This document shows, piece by piece, positions 1 through 6,141 of a DNA stretch of 37,403 bases. Each line of letters starts with the position of its first letter. Position 1 is the stretch's first letter. Under the pieces are notes generated by a model that saw nothing but the letters and a program-made list of their open reading frames with translations, was not told the DNA's origin and searched no databases. This stretch comes from Candidatus Latescibacterota bacterium. GTDB lineage: Bacteria > Latescibacterota > UBA2968 > UBA8231. The translations under genes and the position numbers were made by a program. The stretch spans positions 1 through 37,403 of the forward strand of contig RKRN01000214.1 in NCBI GenBank assembly GCA_007571365.1, in the 5' to 3' direction.

Positions 1-2
1 GT

Positions 3-557
3 TGGCGCAACTTGGGGCTGGGGTTGGCCGTCTGTTGGGTCTTTGGGTTGGCGGCCAACAGCTACCTAGCACCGATGGACATGGCCGGGGATGCGGCCAT
101 CCACTACAATCTGGGCAACGCCTATGCCGAGGCCGGCGACAAAGAGCGAGCACGAGCGGCGTTTGCGCGGGCCGTAGCCGCGGATCCCGAGTACTGGCAG
201 GCGTGGTTGAATCTGGGGGGCGTCAAGGCGGCGTTGGGCGATCTGGAAGGGGGTGAGGCGATTTTTGCGCGGGTGGCGCAAAAGGCCCCGCGGCAAGTCG
301 AGCCGTGGATGAACTTGGCGCACGTGCGGATCATGCAGCGAGACCTAGAAGGCGCCTTTAGCTATTACGAGTCCGCGCTCGCGGCTAATCCCAAGCTCCT
401 ACCAGCCTACGTGGAGATGCTCCACCTCTACGGGCAGATGGGCGATCTAGCCCGCGCAGCCCGCGTCCTCCAACGAGCAGTCGATCACTTGCCCGCCGAG
501 CGCGAGCACTTAGAGCGGCTGTACGGTCAGTTGCTCAACGCGGCTGGGCGACCTTGA
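3..557 (+). CDS. TPR-repeat protein, C-terminal part (truncated by window edge)
   Basis: The reading frame is open from the first complete codon of the window, so the true start probably lies upstream; the TTG at 12 is only an internal possibility. The first visible residues (LGLGLAVCWVFGLAANSYLA) form a hydrophobic membrane-spanning stretch. Four tetratricopeptide repeats follow, beginning roughly at AIHYNLGNAY, WQAWLNLGGV, VEPWMNLAHV and LPAYVEMLHL, each with the TPR spacing of small and aromatic residues and a closing proline. TPRs are protein-interaction scaffolds. A membrane segment followed by C-terminal TPRs would suit a polytopic membrane protein such as a TPR-tailed glycosyltransferase, but that part is not visible. 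The gene ends inside a 25 bp direct repeat and converges on a CRTAC1-type gene. TPR and CRTAC1 genes are often neighbours in Planctomycetes- and Acidobacteria-like genomes. Confidence 0.8.
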   Translation, partial: WRNLGLGLAVCWVFGLAANSYLAPMDMAGDAAIHYNLGNAYAEAGDKERARAAFARAVAADPEYWQAWLNLGGVKAALGDLEGGEAIFARVAQKAPRQVEPWMNLAHVRIMQRDLEGAFSYYESALAANPKLLPAYVEMLHLYGQMGDLARAARVLQRAVDHLPAEREHLERLYGQLLNAAGRP

Positions 558-558
558 G
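534..558. repeat. 25 bp direct repeat, left copy flanking the HicAB cassette
   Basis: This segment is identical over 25 bases to 1080-1104, with mismatches immediately on both sides. It encodes the last seven residues and the stop of the TPR protein on the plus strand. Read on the minus strand it would also encode the last codons and stop of the CRTAC1 gene. The cassette's hicB stop codon begins at the very next base (559). Confidence 0.95.
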
Positions 559-813
559 TTAGGCATAACGGACGACCGCGGAAGTTTCGCGCTCTTGGTC
601 GTCTATCTCAAGGCAAAGCTCAATGATGACTTCCAACTGCCGCCGGACTTCCGCTGGCGTATCTCCGTGACAACAGTTCCCTCCGGCCATGTGAGCATAG
701 CCGATAAAGCACTCGTCTTCGTCTGACCAGTAGATGCGATAGGGATATTCTCGTCCCTTTTTTTGGCATATATCTTCTTCAATAGTCGCTGGAAGATTGG
801 GAATTTTATTCAT
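559..813 (-). CDS. hicB: HicB-family antitoxin
   Basis: This is the antitoxin of a type II HicAB module. HicB proteins bind and neutralise the HicA mRNA interferase and usually repress their own operon. The 84-residue product has the partial RNase H-like HicB fold: a YPYRIYWSDEDECFIGY strand pair, a GNCCHGDTPAEV turn, then an amphipathic helix (RRQLEVIIELCLEI). It is short and shows no obvious C-terminal helix-turn-helix or ribbon-helix-helix domain, so autoregulation may rely on another surface. The ATG at 813 lies within the last codons of hicA (8 bp overlap), and an AGGAAGG Shine-Dalgarno sits seven bases upstream inside hicA. This fits translational coupling. The stop codon TAA (559-561) abuts the left 25 bp repeat. 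Base composition is clearly richer in A/T than the flanking genes. Confidence 0.88.
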   Translation of the reverse strand: MNKIPNLPATIEEDICQKKGREYPYRIYWSDEDECFIGYAHMAGGNCCHGDTPAEVRRQLEVIIELCLEIDDQERETSAVVRYA

Positions 814-1003
814 CTTTGACCTTCCTGAGATTTAGTTTGACTTCTCTTTCTTGATACGGTTTGGCATCCGCTCCTCGTTTACCAGAAAGGGTCAGGACAA
901 CTCCTTTTGAATGTTTATAGACTCGGTGACTGCCTTTACTTCTTTGAAGGACAAAACCGGCCCGCTCTAGGGTGGCGATGAGCTCGCGTATCTTTTGAGG
1001 CAT
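806..1003 (-). CDS. hicA: HicA-family mRNA interferase toxin
   Basis: This is the toxin of the HicAB module, a small double-stranded-RNA-binding-fold ribonuclease that cleaves mRNA and arrests growth when free of HicB. The 65-residue product carries the family hallmarks: the N-terminal helix KIRELIATLERAGF, the LQRSKGSHRVYKH strand with the GSH motif whose histidine is the catalytic residue, and a C-terminal NLRKV helix. Order (hicA then hicB) and overlap are canonical. No strong Shine-Dalgarno precedes the ATG at 1003, which would favour lower toxin than antitoxin synthesis. The gene lies in an AT-rich cassette bounded exactly by two copies of a 25 bp host sequence, suggesting recent insertion between two overlapping convergent genes. 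Confidence 0.92.
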   Translation of the reverse strand: MPQKIRELIATLERAGFVLQRSKGSHRVYKHSKGVVLTLSGKRGADAKPYQEREVKLNLRKVKDE

Positions 1004-1079
1004 TGAATTCTATCACGCCCTATCACGCCGATCTGAGTACTCTCAATGTACTCTATCACAGCATACTCGGAAAGTCAAA
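1004..1079 (-). promoter_or_regulatory. hicAB promoter and operator-like repeats
   Basis: Reading the minus strand toward hicA, a TTGACT -35 box (1078-1073) is followed after 17 bases by TAGAGT (1055-1050) as a -10 box. Short repeats overlap and follow it: CTATCAC occurs three times on the plus strand (near 1012, 1019 and 1052) and GTACTCT twice (near 1037 and 1048), resembling operator half-sites for HicB or HicAB. The -35 box lies two bases from the right 25 bp repeat, so the cassette begins directly with its own promoter. The call rests on consensus matching only. Confidence 0.55.
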
Positions 1080-1104
1080 CTCAACGCGGCTGGGCGACCT
1101 TGAG
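1080..1104. repeat. 25 bp direct repeat, right copy flanking the HicAB cassette
   Basis: This is the identical partner of 534-558. On the minus strand it encodes the last codons (LKVAQPR) and stop of the CRTAC1-type gene. The two copies bracket 521 bp holding only the hicAB promoter and genes. No terminal inverted repeats or transposase are present, so this is not an ordinary insertion sequence. Confidence 0.95.
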
Positions 1105-2748
1105 CACTTGGTTAGCGGCGACCTGCTCTAAAGTTTGCTGCGTTCCATCCGGCCAGCGGATTGCCACTTGGGCCCTGGTAGCCGCGCCTAGCCCGAAGTG
1201 CAGGCGCGGGTCGTGGCTGGCCAGATAGCTGCCGCCCGATTGGCGCTCCTGCGCTTGGCGTACTCCGTCGGCGACCACCTCTACTCGCGCACCGAGGGCA
1301 TCGCCCACCAACAGGATTTGTAGCCAGTGGCGGGCATTGCCGCCGTCGTTGCGCAGCAGCCGCGGCCGGGCTGCTACTGTAGTTACCAAGAGGTCGAGGT
1401 CGCCGTCGTCGTCGTAGTCGGCCACAGCCGTGGCGCGGCCGGCGTTGGCCCTTTGGAAATCGGGTCCCATCGCGGCCGAGACGTCGGCAAAGCGTTGGCC
1501 CGCATCGTTGCGGAATATCTGGTTGGGCTGCCGATAGGTCTGGCTCGAATCCACTTCCGCAATGCGGTCAATGACGTGGCCGTTGGCCGCGAAGAGGTCG
1601 AGGTCGCCGTCGTTGTCGTAGTCAAAAAACTTGGTGCCAAAGCCGAGGGGGCGGTACGAGGGATCGGCCAGGCCTAAGCGCTGGGTGGCGACGGCGAATT
1701 GGCCTTGGCCGTCGTTGCGGTAGAGGGCATGGGTTTCAAAGGCGAAGTTGGTGACAAAAAGGTCGGCATCGCCGTCGCGGTCGTAGTCGCCAAAGTCGAC
1801 GCCCATGCCGGCGTCGGCGTGCCCGTGCTCGTTGTAGCGCGTACCAGCGATCAAGCCTACTTCGGCAAAGGTGCTGTGCTGGTTGGCGTAGAGGAAGTTC
1901 ATGGTCCCGTCGTTGGCCACGTAGATGTCGGTGTCGCCGTCGCGGTCGTGGTCGGCTAGTGCGACGCCCAGCCCCTTGCCCTTGAGCGTGATGCCGACAG
2001 CCGCGGTGACGTCCGCGAAAGTAGAGCCATCGTTGCGGTAGAGGAGGTCGCCGGTGGGGTCGTACACGCTGGGCTCGCAGTACGAGCGCACCGGCCCCTG
2101 CTGGCAGACGGCTTCGTCGGCGAGAGCGTAGCGCACGTAGTTGGCGACGAACAGGTCGATGTCGCCATCGAGGTCGTAGTCGAGGAAGCCGGCACTGGTG
2201 CCCCAGCGCGGGTCGGCTAGGCCGGCCGGCATTTTGGCAAAGGTGCCTTGGTCGTTGCGGTAGAGGGCGTTGGGGCCGTAGTTGGCGACGAACAGGTCGG
2301 CGTCGCCGTCGGCATCGTAGTCGGCGGCGGCCACGCCAAAACCGTAGCCGGGGTCGGCACTGCCGCTGTGGGCGGTGACGTCGGCGAAGGTGCCCGCGCC
2401 TACGTTGCGATAGAGTCGGTTGACTGGCGGTGGGTCTGGGGGATGGCCAGTTAGGTAAGTGCCGTTGACGAGGTAGAGGTCGAGGCGGCCATCGGCGTCG
2501 TAGTCGAAGAAGGCGGCCCCAGCACCAAAGGTTTCGACGTAGTAGTATTGGCCGGAAAAGCCGTTGTAGTGAACGAAGTCGATGCCCGCAGCGGCTCCGG
2601 CATCGGCAAAATGCACGGGGGGTGCTGGGGGGTCTTGGGGAGTGCAGGCGCAGAGGGCGCTGGCGAGGGCGAAGCCCCATACCTTGCTATTCACCGCGCT
2701 AGACGATGCAGCGCGTCTTATCGAACAGTTCTGCGCTGTCTGCACCAC
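1081..2748 (-). CDS. CRTAC1-family FG-GAP/ASPIC-UnbV secreted protein
   Basis: This is an exported beta-propeller-like protein of the CRTAC1 type. After a hydrophobic N-terminal segment (VWGFALASALCAC) come at least seven FG-GAP/VCBS repeats, each with a calcium-binding loop of the form DYDxDGDxDLFVAN (for example DYDADGRLDLYLVN, DYDLDGDIDLFVAN, DYDDDGDLDLLVTT). A C-terminal ASPIC/UnbV module ends the protein (about residues 470-555, including the typical GARVEVVADG and IRWPDGTQQTLE). Such proteins are usually surface-associated; their substrate is unknown. The start is uncertain: GTG at 2748 gives the longest product, while GTG at 2694 gives a compact lipoprotein-like signal (VNSKVWGFALASALCAC), and neither has a clear ribosome-binding site. 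The gene converges on the TPR gene and would overlap it by 23 bp without the HicAB cassette. Long open frames antisense to it are by-products of the GC-rich Asp/Gly repeats. Confidence 0.9.
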   Translation of the reverse strand: MVQTAQNCSIRRAASSSAVNSKVWGFALASALCACTPQDPPAPPVHFADAGAAAGIDFVHYNGFSGQYYYVETFGAGAAFFDYDADGRLDLYLVNGTYLTGHPPDPPPVNRLYRNVGAGTFADVTAHSGSADPGYGFGVAAADYDADGDADLFVANYGPNALYRNDQGTFAKMPAGLADPRWGTSAGFLDYDLDGDIDLFVANYVRYALADEAVCQQGPVRSYCEPSVYDPTGDLLYRNDGSTFADVTAAVGITLKGKGLGVALADHDRDGDTDIYVANDGTMNFLYANQHSTFAEVGLIAGTRYNEHGHADAGMGVDFGDYDRDGDADLFVTNFAFETHALYRNDGQGQFAVATQRLGLADPSYRPLGFGTKFFDYDNDGDLDLFAANGHVIDRIAEVDSSQTYRQPNQIFRNDAGQRFADVSAAMGPDFQRANAGRATAVADYDDDGDLDLLVTTVAARPRLLRNDGGNARHWLQILLVGDALGARVEVVADGVRQAQERQSGGSYLASHDPRLHFGLGAATRAQVAIRWPDGTQQTLEQVAANQVLKVAQPR

Positions 2749-2760
2749 AGTAGTCGCAAA

Positions 2761-2877
2761 TCACAAGGTTGCTCTCCAAGCCGTCATAAAAACCAGTTCC
2801 TCGTAGGCTTGATTGGCAACAATATACTCATTGGCGCACATTTTGTCGCGCATCTGGTGGAGGATGTGGTCGCGCAT
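2761..2877 (-). pseudogene. Possible C-terminal gene remnant
   Basis: A short minus-strand frame beginning at an ATG (MRDHILHQMRDKMCANEYI...) and ending with TGA at 2763-2761 looks protein-like: amphipathic helix spacing, mixed charged residues and a final aromatic stretch (AYEELVFMTAW). The frame stays open about 20 codons upstream of the ATG but shows no convincing start. It may be the tail of an eroded enzyme gene between the CRTAC1 and tautomerase genes. I cannot name the family, and it could be chance. Confidence 0.25.
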
Positions 2878-2997
2878 TGCCTGCGATCTCGCTGAAAGAT
2901 ACCGATCGCCGCAGTTGCCGGCGGCTGGGCCTTGCGCGATGGGGTGGCGGCTTATTTTTAATAGAGCATTACTAAACCCTAAACAGGAGCATGGACC

Positions 2998-3189
2998 ATG
3001 CCATTTATCAACGTGAAGATGCTCGCCGGGCGTTCCGCCGAGCAGAAGCGAGCCTTAGTCGAAGCCCTGACTCAAGCCATGGTGGACACCTGCAACGCGC
3101 CCCGGGAGGGGACGACGGTGGTGCTCGAAGAATGCGAGCGCGAGCACTGGGCCATCGGCGGGGTGCTGGTGGCCGATCGCCCGGAATAA
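2998..3189 (+). CDS. 4-oxalocrotonate tautomerase-like small enzyme
   Basis: The 63-residue product matches the tautomerase superfamily in length and pattern. After the initiator Met comes Pro (MPFINVKML), the catalytic N-terminal base once Met is removed. It is followed by the GRSAEQKRALVEALT helix, a VVLEE strand and the WAIGGVLVADRP C-terminus. Family members catalyse keto-enol tautomerisation or dehalogenation of small 2-oxo acids as homohexamers in the cytoplasm; the substrate here is unknown. An AGGAG ribosome-binding site lies a suitable distance upstream of the ATG at 2998. The last 37 coding bases and the stop are duplicated at 4116-4151 on the far side of a toxin-antitoxin cassette, where the second copy reads IAG instead of IGG and is no longer attached to a gene. 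Confidence 0.88.
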   Translation: MPFINVKMLAGRSAEQKRALVEALTQAMVDTCNAPREGTTVVLEECEREHWAIGGVLVADRPE

Positions 3190-3205
3190 AGCGGCTACAG
3201 GACGC
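3153..3205. repeat. 53 bp imperfect direct repeat, left copy flanking the PIN-toxin cassette
   Basis: It matches 4116-4168 at 49 of 53 positions, with a perfect 34 bp core (3159-3192). It covers the end and stop of the tautomerase gene. Its last bases correspond to the end of the pentapeptide-repeat gene, which is intact only in the other copy. The four mismatches are at 3158, 3193, 3199 and 3201. Confidence 0.93.
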
Positions 3206-3309
3206 CGACAGTGGATCTTCAACTAGATGCGCGGGCCATCGGCCCGTGCATCCGGGGGTACTAGAGTAGGTATCGTGTACCTAGAGAAAATTCTTTAGTA
3301 CGCGATTAA

Positions 3310-3807
3310 TCAGACTAATTGTTCAATGGCGATTTCTACTAGAGCCCGCGTCGCGAACAGGCTGCTTTCCTCATAAAGTGCTATGAGGATCCTTTCGGCT
3401 TCTAAGTAGGCCAACATTCCTTCTTTATAACCTCTGACGACTATGCCCAACGATCCTACCGGTCGTATGCCTAGTCGCCTAGCCGCCTTCCGCACGGCCA
3501 AGTCGTCGGTCAGTAGAACGGGAATATCTAGTTGGTTACAGAGACAGAGGCATTCCCGCTCGCCTACGTGTAAATCGCTCAGTGAATACTCTTGGACGAA
3601 ATGATCAACATCGCCAGCGAAAATGGTGTAGCGTCGTATGTTTTTGAGGTTCAGTGGGGGTCTATTGGTTCTATCAACACTCTCGGCCCACACGGCACCG
3701 GGTATGCAGAGGACCCTAAATAAATCCAGTAGATTGGATTGTCCCACCTCGCGTAGGTGTATCAAAGGGCCTGCATCAGCTACAGCGTCTATTGGCTCAC
3801 GGCCCAC
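3310..3807 (-). CDS. PIN-domain toxin, VapC/DUF3368-like
   Basis: This is the probable ribonuclease toxin of a type II module. From the GTG at 3807 the product is 165 residues. PIN-type acidic residues are visible in order: Asp in VADAGPLIHL near the N-terminus, Glu in PGAVWAES, Glu in LHVGERECLCL, and Asp-Asp in LLTDDLAVRKAA. The last is a Mg-binding corner typical of the DUF3368 branch, which also has a C-terminal GIVVRGYKEG element. A frame extending to 3936 reads through the antitoxin in another register with Arg-rich, non-family sequence, so the start near 3807 (19 bp overlap with the antitoxin) is preferred. Gene order antitoxin then toxin and the overlap indicate one operon. It is AT-richer than the host genes on either side. 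Confidence 0.82.
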   Translation of the reverse strand: MGREPIDAVADAGPLIHLREVGQSNLLDLFRVLCIPGAVWAESVDRTNRPPLNLKNIRRYTIFAGDVDHFVQEYSLSDLHVGERECLCLCNQLDIPVLLTDDLAVRKAARRLGIRPVGSLGIVVRGYKEGMLAYLEAERILIALYEESSLFATRALVEIAIEQLV

Positions 3808-4037
3808 TCGAGATCCTCCATCATAGCTTGATGCTGGTGCTCGGCCAACTCCACCCAATCTACGCCTACCCCTTCTATGGCCTCGTCGCGGGTGATTTCT
3901 CGTCGCAGGTAGCGTCCGAGGATTCGTTCCCGCCACAGTTGCTGGACTCCTTTCTGAAACGCCAAGGTCATTACTTCAGACTCGGATTTTTCGGTTTCTC
4001 GCGCCAAAGTCTTTAAATAAGAGAACGTTTTGTCCAT
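3789..4037 (-). CDS. Antitoxin partner of the PIN-domain toxin (UPF0175-like)
   Basis: The 82-residue product sits directly before the PIN toxin and overlaps it. Its pattern resembles antitoxins that accompany DUF3368 toxins: an N-terminal ribbon-helix-helix-like start (ESEVMTLAFQKGVQQL), then a RYLRREITRDEAIEGVGVDWVEL segment like the 'Y..gkis..eAa...gv....f' region of UPF0175. Its expected role is to bind the toxin and repress the promoter at 4038-4115. The ATG at 4037 has a good AGGAG ribosome-binding site eight bases upstream. Family assignment is by pattern and context, so the exact family is less certain than the role. Confidence 0.7.
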   Translation of the reverse strand: MDKTFSYLKTLARETEKSESEVMTLAFQKGVQQLWRERILGRYLRREITRDEAIEGVGVDWVELAEHQHQAMMEDLEWAVSQ

Positions 4038-4115
4038 TTAGTGGCTCCTGTGATTTACTTGGCTTGCTGCCGTCCTGGATGGTGTGATTTGATAGAATAT
4101 ACTCTTTTCTTGCTG
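4038..4115 (-). promoter_or_regulatory. Promoter region of the PIN-toxin cassette
   Basis: An AT-rich stretch lies between the right 53 bp repeat and the antitoxin ATG. On the minus strand TATATT (4101-4096) is a plausible -10 box. I see no good -35 box; at normal spacing it would fall inside the repeat. The AGGAG ribosome-binding site for the antitoxin is near 4046-4050. As in the HicAB cassette, the promoter end of the module abuts the duplicated host sequence. Confidence 0.4.
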
Positions 4116-4168
4116 CATCGCCGGGGTGCTGGTGGCCGATCGCCCGGAATAAAGCAGCTACGGCACGC
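4116..4168. repeat. 53 bp imperfect direct repeat, right copy flanking the PIN-toxin cassette
   Basis: This is the partner of 3153-3205. It contains a detached copy of the tautomerase C-terminus and stop (4149-4151), then the last codons and stop (4160-4158, minus strand) of the pentapeptide-repeat gene. The tautomerase part carries one non-synonymous difference (Gly to Ala). The pentapeptide part is the functional copy. Confidence 0.93.
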
Positions 4169-5663
4169 GGGCTAAAGCAGCGGCGAGGAGCAGGCCAAAG
4201 AAAACCCAGCCTAGCAGGGCCTCGACGACAGCGAGGAGTTTGAGCTTGCCGGTTGCGGCCCAAGCGCGGGAGTTGACGTGGACGAAGGTGTAGAGGCTGA
4301 AGGCGATGCAGTCGGCGAGGGTGGGCCGGCTGGCGCCAGAGGCCGGGCGCATGGAGTGCGCCGCCATGCGGTAGGCCAAGCCGCAGAGGAGCACGACGGC
4401 GAACATGAGGGCGAGCACTCGCTGGGGAGCCGTGCCGTAATCGGCACTCAGACGCCACAGTTCCAAGCCCCAGCGCGTTGGCTCGTGCCAAGCGCGGTCC
4501 AGGCGCTGGCGGTCCAGGCGTTCGGCGCGGCAGGCCGCGGCGTCGCCGTTTAGTCCTTGGCCGAGGAGTTGGTGGTACAGGGCGGCATAGGTTGGGTCCA
4601 GCGAATGGGCCGAGTCGGCGGCGGCCAAATGGCCCGCTAGCTGGGGCCAGCGCACTTGCAAGCGGCCCAAGCGCGGTTGGTGCCAGTAGAGTCGGCTACC
4701 AGCCGCAAAGGTCGAATCCGCTCCGCGCGGCCGCAGGTCAATTAGGGCAAAGGCGGCGCGGCTCAGGTCGAGGGAATGGTTGAAGAACGCACCGAGGCGG
4801 AGGACGCGGCCCTCGCTCGCGCTGAAGTCGGCCTCTTGGCGGAAATAAGCGCCATCAAAGCGGGCCTGGCCAAAAGTCGCAGCGCGGAAGCGAGCCGCCC
4901 GGGCGAAGGTGAAGTCGGCAAAGGATGCCGCACCGCTGAACCGCGCTCGGTCGAAAGCGAGCTCTCCATCGGCACGCCCGCTGTCAAAGGACCCTTGCGC
5001 GGCAAAGTGGGCATCCCAAAACAGGGCCCGGTCGGCGAAGCGCACCCCAGCGAAGGATGAGGGCTGCGCCCAAGTGGTCTCCTTGAAAGAAGCGATGCCG
5101 GCGAAAGTGGCGTCGGTGAAGGTGGCTGGCGCGGCAAAGGCCGCCTGCTCGAAATAGGCGGCTTCGTCGAATTGGGCTTGAGCGAAGCGAGCGTGCTGGC
5201 CGGCAAAGCGTGCGCCGACGAACGAAGCAACGCCGGCGAAGCGGCTGGCGGTTAGGTCGGCACTGCCGCGGAAGTGGGTCTTTTGAAAAGTGGCGTGCTT
5301 GGCCAGATGGCTGGCGTACAGAGCCAAGGGGGCGGTACAATGCGCTTCGGTCAAGGACAGGCCGCCGGCGAAGTGGGTGCGTTCAAAGCGCACCGGAGCG
5401 AGAAACGCGACTCGGCTGAAGGACACCTCGTCGTGAAAGTACACGTCCTCCAAGTCGAGTGGGACGCGCACGGTGTCGATTCCCGCTGAGGGCGCAAACA
5501 GGCGGCCTTGGAAGGCGACTTGCCGGTGGACGATGGGTGGACCGTTGGCGGGCCGTTGTAGCTGGGCGATGAGCGTGTCTATGGGGAGTACCCTAGCGGG
5601 CGGCTGGGCGGTCAAAGCGGTGCTCGAAAAGAGCAAGACTAAAAGAAAGAGCTTGGGCAGCAT
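4158..5663 (-). CDS. Secreted pentapeptide-repeat protein with channel-like C-terminal membrane domain
   Basis: The 501-residue product starts with a signal peptide (MLPKLFLLVLLFSSTALTAQ). About residues 60-300 are pentapeptide repeats of the form A(x)FxxAxF (ASFVGARFAG, ATFTDATFAG, ASFADFTFAR), which build a right-handed quadrilateral beta-helix. The C-terminal 90 residues hold two hydrophobic helices (VLALMFAVVLLCGLAYRMAA and LLAVVEALLGWVFFGLLLAA). Between them CIAFSLYTFVHVNSRAWAATGKLK aligns by pattern with the pore loop of two-TM potassium-channel domains, which accompany pentapeptide repeats in some bacteria. The TVGYG-type selectivity filter is absent (FVHVNSR in its place), so ion selectivity is doubtful. 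The product presumably sits in the inner membrane with the repeat domain in the periplasm. It follows a broken small gene (5676-5953) by 12 bp and converges on the tautomerase gene, the junction being interrupted by the PIN-toxin cassette. Confidence 0.8.
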   Translation of the reverse strand: MLPKLFLLVLLFSSTALTAQPPARVLPIDTLIAQLQRPANGPPIVHRQVAFQGRLFAPSAGIDTVRVPLDLEDVYFHDEVSFSRVAFLAPVRFERTHFAGGLSLTEAHCTAPLALYASHLAKHATFQKTHFRGSADLTASRFAGVASFVGARFAGQHARFAQAQFDEAAYFEQAAFAAPATFTDATFAGIASFKETTWAQPSSFAGVRFADRALFWDAHFAAQGSFDSGRADGELAFDRARFSGAASFADFTFARAARFRAATFGQARFDGAYFRQEADFSASEGRVLRLGAFFNHSLDLSRAAFALIDLRPRGADSTFAAGSRLYWHQPRLGRLQVRWPQLAGHLAAADSAHSLDPTYAALYHQLLGQGLNGDAAACRAERLDRQRLDRAWHEPTRWGLELWRLSADYGTAPQRVLALMFAVVLLCGLAYRMAAHSMRPASGASRPTLADCIAFSLYTFVHVNSRAWAATGKLKLLAVVEALLGWVFFGLLLAAALARVP

Positions 5664-5675
5664 AGGGCTGGGCGG

Positions 5676-5953
5676 TCAAAAGCGCAACGTGGCAACGGCT
5701 GACAAGTGTCCGCTAGAGTTGGGCACTAAACCGATGGAAACGCGGCTGGCTTTGGGCGGCTACCGGTGCCAGTGCCGGCAGCTAGCTTGCGGACAACCCG
5801 TTTGCCGCGGTCCATGTTGTCCAGGCTTGCTGCTTGCCCGTCTTGGAATACGCGACTGACACCGAGCGAATCGACCTGCGTACTGTCGCTGGCGGCATGG
5901 CTGTCCGCCGCCATGAAAGCGGCGAATAGGATCTTTACGATTACAACTTTCAT
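5676..5953 (-). pseudogene. Frameshifted remnant of a small secreted or outer-membrane protein
   Basis: An ATG at 5953 with a GAAGG ribosome-binding site begins a signal-peptide-like sequence (MKVVIVKILFAAFMAADSHA). The frame runs 75 residues and stops at 5726. In another frame, without a stop from about 5750 to TGA at 5678-5676, the sequence SRVSIGLVPNSSGHLSAVATLRF (positions about 5744-5679) has the alternating pattern and terminal Phe of the last strand of an outer-membrane beta-barrel. The likeliest reading is a gene reduced by deletion and frameshift that once ended in that strand, lying just upstream of the pentapeptide-repeat gene. Alternatively the 75-residue protein is real and the barrel-like tail is chance. 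Confidence 0.4.
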
Positions 5954-6141
5954 GGATAGCCTTCGAGTGTTGCGTTCAAAAGCGCAGTGCGGCAGTGCCT
6001 CTCCAGTGCCGCCACTAACTATAATGGAATGGTCGTCCGTATAGAACCCCCAAAAGGCCACCTCCAATTTCTTGCCTACCCGCTGGCCGTTTGGTGCATT
6101 GAATTCTTGACAACTCCGGCGAAAAAGCGTAACAAACAGCC

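Noticed and set aside
1327..2680. Long plus- and minus-strand open frames overlapping the CRTAC1 gene, one of 314 codons
   Set aside because: They are Arg-, Val- or Pro-rich shadows created by the GC-rich Asp-Gly repeats. They have no family pattern and no ribosome-binding site, and the CRTAC1 frame is unmistakable.
3231..3247. A hairpin (GCGGGCC-ATC-GGCCCGT) after the tautomerase gene as a terminator
   Set aside because: The stem is good, but no T-run follows on either strand, so an intrinsic terminator is not supported.
3808..3936. An N-terminal extension of the PIN toxin up to 3936
   Set aside because: It reads the antitoxin DNA in another frame and gives Arg-rich sequence outside the PIN family; the GTG at 3807 gives the normal family length.
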